From: Hyphomicrobiales bacterium
Lineage (GTDB): Bacteria; Pseudomonadota; Alphaproteobacteria; Rhizobiales; NORP267
Direction of reading: 5' to 3'
DNA length: 5,355 nt
Assembly (NCBI GenBank): GCA_016764455.1
Contig: JAESRU010000012.1
Span: 16,959 to 22,313, forward strand
In this document: positions 1 through 3,983 of the stretch, in pieces
Layout: every line of letters begins with the position of its first letter
Numbering within the stretch: the first letter of the stretch is position 1
Translations under genes and position numbers: made by a program
The notes under the pieces: model-generated
What the model was told of the DNA's origin: nothing
Databases searched by the model: none
What the model saw: only the letters and a program-made list of their open reading frames with translations

Positions 1-403
1 TGCCCATGAAACCATCTGCGGAATCGAATGTAATGTCGCCGTCCTGGGGGATATGGATGATGACCCATTCGTTTGATGCGCCATTCAGGGTGAAGCCCGC
101 AATTTCCAATTGGCCGAGGGCGAAAGCGAATGTACCGCCGGAATTGGCTTCCTTGATGCCGCCGGTGAGCGGGCTTTTACAGCCGACGCTGAGACGATTG
201 GCGTTTGAAAAATTGGTTCCTGCAAACGGCCCGGCCGAGAATATCAACGGGTTTTCGGGAGACAGCGGGTCAACTTTGGCGACGCCACCTTCAAGCAGGG
301 TTTTGGCGATGAAATGGCGGCCGGCATGGCCAAGCTGTTTGCCCTCAAGTTGCTCTTGCCTGATTGCCTGATTTGCCAGATCGATGTGTAGGTATGTGCG
401 CAT
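1..403 (-). CDS. Aldehyde:ferredoxin oxidoreductase family protein, N-terminal part (cut by window edge)
   Basis: The minus strand from the ATG at 403 reads without a stop for 134 codons to the window edge, so only the N-terminal domain is visible; full AOR-family proteins are about 600 residues. The translation matches the AOR N-terminal domain: VDPLSPENPLIFSAGPFAGT (44-63), an NRLSVGCKSPLTGG stretch (69-82) and EANSGGTF (85-92). In this family the domain holds a tungsten- or molybdenum-bis-pyranopterin cofactor; by spacing R70 and N87/G89 correspond to the cofactor-contacting Arg and Asn/Gly of Pyrococcus AOR. The reaction in the family is oxidation of aldehydes to acids with ferredoxin, but some members act on other substrates, so the exact role is open. 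The start is supported by GGGAAGGG (minus strand, 410-417) six bases upstream. It lies downstream of the Rieske and GntR genes on the same strand and is probably co-transcribed. The [4Fe-4S] cysteines lie outside the window. Confidence 0.9.
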   Translation of the reverse strand, partial: MRTYLHIDLANQAIRQEQLEGKQLGHAGRHFIAKTLLEGGVAKVDPLSPENPLIFSAGPFAGTNFSNANRLSVGCKSPLTGGIKEANSGGTFAFALGQLEIAGFTLNGASNEWVIIHIPQDGDITFDSADGFMG

Positions 404-409
404 GATATT

Positions 410-417
410 CCCTTCCC
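410..417 (-). promoter_or_regulatory. Ribosome binding site of the AOR-family gene
   Basis: GGGAAGGG on the minus strand ends six bases before the ATG at 403. It is a strong purine-rich Shine-Dalgarno-type sequence and fixes the start of a gene whose far end is not visible. Confidence 0.7.
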
Positions 418-443
418 GAAATTTCCGTGGCTAGATATTTGTT

Positions 444-458
444 GTATTCATCTTATAC
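444..458. promoter_or_regulatory. Possible operator between the GntR and AOR genes
   Basis: GTAT-N7-ATAC is a 15-bp interrupted dyad in the 84-bp gap between the GntR gene and the AOR-family gene. Several FCD-type GntR regulators bind short GTAT/ATAC-type dyads, and the regulator gene is immediately adjacent, so this is a candidate site. Four-base arms in an AT-rich gap can occur by chance; no convincing promoter was seen here. Confidence 0.25.
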
Positions 459-487
459 GATTTCAACGTTCGTCACCGGAATTTATA

Positions 488-1162
488 TTAAAGATCAAAC
501 TTCAAGTTGAGATCTTGAAGGGTGCGGCGGACCATTTCGCGCGCCGCGTGTCGTGCCTTGTTTTGGTCCTGGTTGGCGATTGCCTCAATTAGTTTGTGCC
601 AGATTTGGGCGACATTTTCGTGGTCTTTGCAGGCTTTGAGAGACGCGTAGATGTAAACCCTGGCTTTGAGGGTCAATTGGTTCCAAGTCTCTACGAGTTG
701 TCGATTGCCTGTTGTCTGGCAGACCCAATCAACCAAAGCACCGCCAGCCTGCATGAGTTTTTCAATATCGCCGGTCTCAACGGCGCGATCGACATTGTTG
801 AGGATGGCGCGCGCAGAAAGGATATCGGCCTGCGTTGCCTTGTGGGCAACTAGTTCTGATGCAAATTCAAAAAGTGCCAGGCGCACCTGGAACAATTCAA
901 CGACCTCCTCATCCGCAAGCTCAATTACACGCACACCTCGCCTGGCTTCACGCACCAGAGCGCCTGCTGCAACCAGGTTTTGTAGAGCTTCGCGTACTGG
1001 GCCGTTGGAAAGGCCAAATTCGCGCAGCAATGCTGGTTCGCGTATCCATTCTCCTGGTTGATAGCCGCCACCGGCGATACGCTGTCTCAGCACCTCGGTC
1101 AGCCAGTCGCCAAGAGAGCCGGATGGGCGTTCCTTGTTGGCGTCCATGGGGGCATTTTTCAT
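488..1162 (-). CDS. GntR-family transcriptional regulator, FadR/FCD subfamily
   Basis: A 224-residue protein of typical FadR-subfamily size. Residues about 15-80 form the winged helix-turn-helix: GGGYQPGEWIREPALLREFG, then LSNGPVREALQNLVAAGALV, then a wing RRGVRVIE. Residues about 85-215 form the all-helical FCD ligand-binding domain, recognisable by ELFQVRLALFEFASELVAHK (89-108), TTGNRQL (150-156) and WHKLIEAIANQD (188-199). FCD proteins normally bind an organic acid, often through a metal. Aligned on G152-N153, three of the four usual metal ligands appear to be replaced, leaving H189. The start is bounded by an in-frame TAG 12 bases upstream. Neither M1 nor M6 has a good ribosome binding site, suggesting weak translation. 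It sits between the Rieske and AOR genes on the same strand and most likely represses or autoregulates that unit; the inducer is unknown. Confidence 0.92.
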   Translation of the reverse strand: MKNAPMDANKERPSGSLGDWLTEVLRQRIAGGGYQPGEWIREPALLREFGLSNGPVREALQNLVAAGALVREARRGVRVIELADEEVVELFQVRLALFEFASELVAHKATQADILSARAILNNVDRAVETGDIEKLMQAGGALVDWVCQTTGNRQLVETWNQLTLKARVYIYASLKACKDHENVAQIWHKLIEAIANQDQNKARHAAREMVRRTLQDLNLKFDL

Positions 1163-1225
1163 CAGGAATTTCTACATTCAGGATTGATCCGGGTCACAAC
1201 ACGCTATCAGGCAGATCAAGTCATC

Positions 1226-2233
1226 TCAAGTTGACAGGCGCTCGATGATCTTGATGGCTGCAATTCCACCGGCATCCTGGCTGAGATTGATCCGCGGGGC
1301 ATCGGGATTTTGATTGATTCTCTCTTGTTGCGCCTCAAACACCTCAATATCCTCTTTGAATGCTGTTTTGACTTGTTGGAACACCAACTCGGTTATGTCC
1401 TTGTTGTTGACTTCGAAATCGTGTGCCTGGGCCCAGAAATAATGGGTCGTGTTTTCGGTTTCCGGTGTGATCGCGTTGAGATTGCGCATACCAATACCGC
1501 CCTGGCGATTGCCATCGGGGGCGCCGGTGCCGGCGTCGCAAGCGCCTACATCAAGGCGGACAAAAGCCGGTGGGGTGAAGTTGATGATTTGCCAGCGGTC
1601 AACATTGCCTTCAAAATTGCCGGCCTTTGCGTAAGTAGGCGGCGGTGGCCGGTTGAGTGTCCAGCGGGTGACAGTGACTTCTTCAGCACTTGTTTCACAT
1701 TGCACCCCAGCCGCCGCCGCCACAGCGTCGTTGCCAATGGTAGTGCGATGCACATAGGCCAGGTGCGTAAGGTCGAGGAGGTTTTCAACAATCAGTCGGT
1801 AATCGCACTTGATGTGGAACAGGTCGCCTTTGGCGCCCCAATCTGGATCATCCAACCAGTGAAAATCCGTGATTGTGGACGGGTCGGCTTTGTCAGCATC
1901 GCCCATCCATATCCAAATCCACCGGTTGCGTTCAACAACCGGGTAGGCGCGAACGCGGGCAGCGCGAGACACGGTTTTCTGCCATGGAATTTCGACGCAT
2001 GCGCCCGTATCGTCGTAGATCATGCCGTGATAGCCGCATTGTATGCAGTCGCCCTTCAGTTCGCCTCGTGAGAGGGGAAAGTGTCGATGGCAACAACGAT
2101 CTTCCAACGCGACAATGCCGCCATCTGCTTTGCGGTACATAACAATCGGTTCGTTGAGAATTGTGCGCGCAAAGGGTGTGCGGGTTACTTCATGATCCCA
2201 TGCTGCAACGTACCAGGCGTCGTGAATAAACAT
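1226..2233 (-). CDS. Rieske non-heme iron oxygenase, VanA/DdmC type (aromatic O-demethylase-like)
   Basis: A 335-residue terminal oxygenase subunit, close in length to dicamba monooxygenase DdmC and vanillate demethylase VanA. The Rieske [2Fe-2S] motif is C47-x-H49 ... C66-x2-H69 (RCCHRHFPL, then QCGYHG). The mononuclear iron site follows: N151-LL-D154-LT-H157-x4-H162, with D295 (FKEDIEVFEAQQ) as the likely carboxylate ligand, at nearly the same position as D294 of DdmC. The opening MFIHDAWYVAAWDHEV is typical of the family. The ATG at 2233 is preferred over an in-frame GTG at 2299: it has GGAGAG nine bases upstream and begins where homologues begin, whereas the extension reads through the operator-like repeats. 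Family members use O2 and reducing power from a separate reductase or ferredoxin, not found here, to demethylate or hydroxylate aromatic acids. It is the first gene of the minus-strand unit and is transcribed divergently from the dehydrogenase. The substrate is unknown. Confidence 0.93.
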   Translation of the reverse strand: MFIHDAWYVAAWDHEVTRTPFARTILNEPIVMYRKADGGIVALEDRCCHRHFPLSRGELKGDCIQCGYHGMIYDDTGACVEIPWQKTVSRAARVRAYPVVERNRWIWIWMGDADKADPSTITDFHWLDDPDWGAKGDLFHIKCDYRLIVENLLDLTHLAYVHRTTIGNDAVAAAAGVQCETSAEEVTVTRWTLNRPPPPTYAKAGNFEGNVDRWQIINFTPPAFVRLDVGACDAGTGAPDGNRQGGIGMRNLNAITPETENTTHYFWAQAHDFEVNNKDITELVFQQVKTAFKEDIEVFEAQQERINQNPDAPRINLSQDAGGIAAIKIIERLST

Positions 2234-2242
2234 GTTTCTTTT

Positions 2243-2248
2243 CTCTCC
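2243..2248 (-). promoter_or_regulatory. Ribosome binding site deciding the Rieske oxygenase start
   Basis: GGAGAG on the minus strand, nine bases before the ATG at 2233. It supports this start over the in-frame GTG at 2299, which lies inside the tandem repeat array. Confidence 0.75.
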
Positions 2249-2286
2249 AAACAATTGCTTCGATCTGCCGCTTGCGACGCCATCTA

Positions 2287-2340
2287 TGTGCGCTCGCACA
2301 AATATTTGTGTTCACACGAATATTCGTGTTCGCACGAAAA
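2287..2340. repeat. Three tandem 18-bp dyad repeats upstream of the Rieske gene (probable operator array)
   Basis: Three contiguous 18-bp units: TGTGCGCTCGCACAAATA (2287-2304), TTTGTGTTCACACGAATA (2305-2322) and TTCGTGTTCGCACGAAAA (2323-2340). Units 2 and 3 match at 15 of 18 positions, units 1 and 2 at 13 of 18. Each unit is itself a dyad, TTYGTG-TTCR-CACRAA, and the junctions form perfect palindromes: CACAAATATTTGTG (2297-2310) and ACACGAATATTCGTGT (2314-2329). This looks like cooperative binding of dimeric regulators nearly two helical turns apart. It lies 54-107 bp upstream of the Rieske start. A weak minus-strand promoter candidate, TTGATG (2341-2346) with TATTCG (2317-2322), would fall inside it, which would suit repression, but this pairing is tentative. 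The cognate protein could be the GntR regulator, the MarR regulator or one encoded elsewhere. Confidence 0.8.
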
Positions 2341-2373
2341 CATCAAATGTTAGGTGCGCAGCGAAATGAACAC

Positions 2374-2401
2374 TTGACCTGCTCATCTGTATTATTAATT
2401 A
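2374..2401 (+). promoter_or_regulatory. Possible promoter for the short-chain dehydrogenase
   Basis: TTGACC (2374-2379) is a good -35 match. The downstream AT-rich block TATTATTAATTATTAAT offers several poor -10 choices, for example TAATTA at 2396-2401 with a 16-bp spacer. If used, it would leave a leader of roughly 170 bases before the dehydrogenase ATG. The -10 is weak, so this is tentative. Confidence 0.3.
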
Positions 2402-2407
2402 TTAATG

Positions 2408-2422
2408 ATTCTTATGAAGAAT
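2408..2422. promoter_or_regulatory. Interrupted palindrome ATTCTT-ATG-AAGAAT
   Basis: Six-base perfect arms around a 3-bp centre, just downstream of the possible dehydrogenase promoter. Its position and size suit a repressor operator near the transcription start. It does not resemble the 18-bp units of the neighbouring array, so a different protein would be involved. Confidence 0.35.
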
Positions 2423-2471
2423 GCAACTTGTTTCCAAGAGCGAGGCATCCATCGGTCATTCTGGAACATAA

Positions 2472-2497
2472 ACATCACATCATCCTTTGCGTGATGT
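2472..2497 (+). repeat. Inverted repeat ACATCAC-N12-GTGATGT in the dehydrogenase leader region
   Basis: Seven-base perfect arms separated by 12 bp. It could be an operator, or a leader hairpin if transcription starts upstream near 2408. No T-run follows, so it is not an intrinsic terminator. Confidence 0.3.
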
Positions 2498-2578
2498 GCC
2501 TTGGAACAAAGCTTTCGCTGCGGGGGCCGTGTACAGGGTCCGTGAGCAGGGGCTGACAACAACAAGAAGAGAGCAATT

Positions 2579-3373
2579 ATGAATAATATTGATTTCGGAC
2601 GATTGGCGCCGAAGGCGGGCACCCGCATGTTGGTTGTTGGTGGCTGCGGGGGGATCGGTCGTCAATTGGTGTTGGCGGCTCTCGATTTGGGCCTCGAGCT
2701 GGCGGTTCTCGATACATCGTTGGCGTTGAAGCAATATTTGGTGCCGTCAAATGTAAAGGCGGTCAGCGTAGATATTACAGACAATGTTTCAGTTGAAGCA
2801 GCCTTTGCGGAAATCAAACAATTGTGGGGCGGGCTTGATGTGCTGGTGCATCTGCCAGGTTATACGATGCCGCCGACCCCTGTTGAAGACATCGAGCCGG
2901 CCCAATGGGAAGACCTTGTTTCTGTCAATTTGAGTTCGCTCTACCGGGTTGCGCGTCGCGCTTTGCCGCTTATGCGTGGGCCGGGCGGTGGGAATATCAT
3001 CACGATCGCGTCCGGGCTCGCAGTCCATGTGGAGAAAGGGGTTTCAGCCTACGCCGCCAGCAAAGCTGGCGTGATTGCCTTTACCAAGGCGTTGGCGCGG
3101 GAGAATGCGCCGATGATCCGCGCCAATGTAGTTGCCCCCGGTGCGGTAGATACGGCGTTTTTGCGGGGGGGCACCGGACGGGTGTCGGATAACGCAGATA
3201 AAAACTGGTTTGACGCCAGCTTCGGCGGGCCGGATATACTTAAAACAATTCCTATGGGCCGGATTGCGGTGCCAGATGACGTTGTTGGCCCGATCCTGTT
3301 CCTTGCCGGTGATGCTTCACGGTTTATGACCGGCCAGGTGCTTTATGTGAATGGTGGTCGGTTGACGCCGTAA
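2579..3373 (+). CDS. Short-chain dehydrogenase/reductase (classical SDR)
   Basis: A 264-residue Rossmann-fold oxidoreductase of usual SDR length. The cofactor-binding glycine motif is GGCGGIG (21-27). D45 at the end of the second strand (AVLD) favours NAD(H) over NADP(H). VDITD (64-68) matches the adenine-contacting Asp. The catalytic tetrad is N117, S145, Y158 and K162 (YAASK). The PG motif is in NVVAPGAVDTAF, and the end, FMTGQVLYVNGGRLTP, is typical of the family. The usual NNAG motif is replaced by HLPG (91-94), a departure that may affect structure near the active site. The ATG at 2579 has AAGAAGAGAG upstream; M17 is excluded because it begins inside the first strand. It would interconvert an alcohol and a carbonyl compound in the cytoplasm. 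Divergent from the Rieske oxygenase, it probably acts on a pathway intermediate; the substrate is unknown. Confidence 0.92.
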   Translation: MNNIDFGRLAPKAGTRMLVVGGCGGIGRQLVLAALDLGLELAVLDTSLALKQYLVPSNVKAVSVDITDNVSVEAAFAEIKQLWGGLDVLVHLPGYTMPPTPVEDIEPAQWEDLVSVNLSSLYRVARRALPLMRGPGGGNIITIASGLAVHVEKGVSAYAASKAGVIAFTKALARENAPMIRANVVAPGAVDTAFLRGGTGRVSDNADKNWFDASFGGPDILKTIPMGRIAVPDDVVGPILFLAGDASRFMTGQVLYVNGGRLTP

Positions 3374-3456
3374 CCCGGTTGTGTCCGCATTCGGGGCCTG
3401 TTGATTTTTGGCATTCTTTCAAAATATGGTGCATTGTGTATGAAGCAGTATTTGGC

Positions 3457-3470
3457 TGCGATGTGTCGCA
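3457..3470. promoter_or_regulatory. Possible operator upstream of the MarR gene
   Basis: TGCGA-TGTG-TCGCA is a perfect 5-bp-arm dyad 25 bp before the MarR start codon, within the 122-bp gap after the dehydrogenase. MarR proteins commonly autoregulate through dyads close to their start, which makes this a candidate. It has the TGCG/CGCA core also seen in the first unit of the array at 2287-2304, but the overall match is weak. No strong promoter was recognised in the gap; TTGATT (3401-3406) with TATGGT (3425-3430) is the best weak pair. Confidence 0.3.
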
Positions 3471-3495
3471 ATCCGTCTCTTGAAAGTGAAATCAT

Positions 3496-3930
3496 ATGGT
3501 GAAAGACGAGAATGGCGGCCTGGGCGACTTATATGACCGTATAGGTTTTCTAATTCGAAGAGCCCATCAAAAAGCAGGGGCCATGTTTCATGATATCACC
3601 GATGGTATTACGACCAGTCAGTATGGGGCGCTGTATATCCTCAAAACCAAAGGCAGTATGGATCATAACAATCTAGCCAAGTATCTGCACGTGGATAAAA
3701 CCAATGTGAGTGTCATTGTGAAATCTTTGGAAAAATACGGATTTGTTTCACGGACACTTTCGAAAAAAGACAAACGGCAAAAAATTCTTGAATTAACCCC
3801 CAGTGGGGACCAGGCATATGCTGCTATAGAGGCAAAAGCCCGCGCCGCTCATGATCATTTAATGTCCAAATTTACGGACGAGGAAGTGAAACAGTTTCGC
3901 ATTTTTCTTCGGCGTTTGGTTGATGATTGA
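3496..3930 (+). CDS. MarR-family transcriptional regulator
   Basis: A 144-residue protein of standard MarR length. The N-terminal dimerisation helix (about 10-35) is followed by the winged helix-turn-helix: TTSQYGALYILK (39-50), NNLAKYLHVDKTNVSVIVKS (58-77) with the recognition helix, LEKYGFVSRTLS (78-89) and a wing with the family signature D92-K-R94 through LTPSG (100-104). The C-terminal helix (about 105-144) completes the dimer interface. Such proteins are usually repressors released by small aromatic ligands, which fits the surrounding enzymes. The ATG at 3496 has only a weak ribosome binding site (GAAAGTGAA). It is 122 bp downstream of the dehydrogenase on the same strand and convergent with the flavin monooxygenase. 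Likely targets are its own region and the palindromes upstream of the monooxygenase; this is inference. By eye the gene is more A-rich than the dehydrogenase. Confidence 0.93.
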   Translation: MVKDENGGLGDLYDRIGFLIRRAHQKAGAMFHDITDGITTSQYGALYILKTKGSMDHNNLAKYLHVDKTNVSVIVKSLEKYGFVSRTLSKKDKRQKILELTPSGDQAYAAIEAKARAAHDHLMSKFTDEEVKQFRIFLRRLVDD

Positions 3931-3936
3931 ACCGGT

Positions 3937-3963
3937 AAAAAGACCGTTAGCGGTAAACCGCTA
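3937..3963 (-). terminator. Probable intrinsic terminator of the flavin monooxygenase gene
   Basis: On the minus strand, just past the monooxygenase stop, lie the hairpin TAGCGG-TTTA-CCGCTA (3948-3963) and an overlapping alternative ACCG-CTAA-CGGT (3943-3957 region), the latter followed directly by CTTTTT (3937-3942). GC-rich stems followed by a T-run suit Rho-independent termination, although the T-run is short. On the plus strand no T-run follows, so termination of the MarR transcript is less clear. Confidence 0.5.
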
Positions 3964-3983
3964 GCCCCAAAAAAGACCGCTAG
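3937..3983. repeat. Direct repeat AAAAAGACCGYTAG in the convergent gap
   Basis: AAAAAGACCGTTAG (3937-3950) recurs as AAAAAGACCGCTAG (3970-3983), 33 bp apart with one difference. The second copy includes the TAG stop of the flavin monooxygenase (complement of 3980-3982). Between them lies TAGCGG-TAAA-CCGCTA, so the left arm TAGCGG can pair with either of two downstream CCGCTA sequences. Confidence 0.6.

Larger units (their letters stand above)
2234..2578. other. Divergent intergenic regulatory region between Rieske oxygenase and SDR genes
   Basis: A 345-bp stretch with no convincing gene. From left to right it holds the Rieske leader and ribosome binding site, the tandem 18-bp array, an AT-rich block with a possible promoter for the dehydrogenase (2374-2401), an interrupted palindrome (2408-2422), a wider inverted repeat (2472-2497) and the dehydrogenase ribosome binding site (AAGAAGAGAG, 2564-2573). 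Open frames crossing it show no family resemblance and conflict with these elements. Confidence 0.7.

Noticed and set aside
6..371. Plus-strand open frame of 121 codons at the left edge
   Set aside because: It is antisense to the AOR-family N-terminal domain, whose minus-strand translation matches family motifs; the plus-strand product resembles nothing.
1162..1183. Direct repeat TCAGGA at 1162-1167 and 1178-1183 upstream of the GntR gene
   Set aside because: A six-base repeat 16 bp apart is too short to distinguish from chance, and one copy overlaps the start codon.
1310..2071. Long plus-strand open frame of 253 codons
   Set aside because: It is fully antisense to the Rieske oxygenase gene and arises from its codon composition; it has no recognisable domain and no ribosome binding site.
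2234..2299. N-terminal extension of the Rieske oxygenase to the GTG at 2299 (22 extra residues)
   Set aside because: There is no ribosome binding site, the start lies inside the operator-like array, and the extension does not look like a family N-terminus; the ATG at 2233 has GGAGAG at good spacing.
2287..2340. Short CRISPR-like array
   Set aside because: The units are contiguous, with no spacers, are only 18 bp long and palindromic; no cas genes are nearby.
2272..2556. Plus-strand frames across the tandem array with repeated peptide (FVFTRIFVFAR in one frame, CSHEYSCSHE in another)
   Set aside because: The peptide repeats simply reflect the 18-bp period being a multiple of three; two frames both showing it indicates a DNA-level repeat, not a protein.
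2395..2628. Minus-strand 77-codon frame with a hydrophobic, signal-peptide-like N-terminus (PKSILFIIALFLLLSAPAHG)
   Set aside because: It overlaps the start of the dehydrogenase gene and its ribosome binding site on the opposite strand, and the remainder looks random. The hydrophobic run comes from reading the purine-rich ribosome binding site region in reverse.
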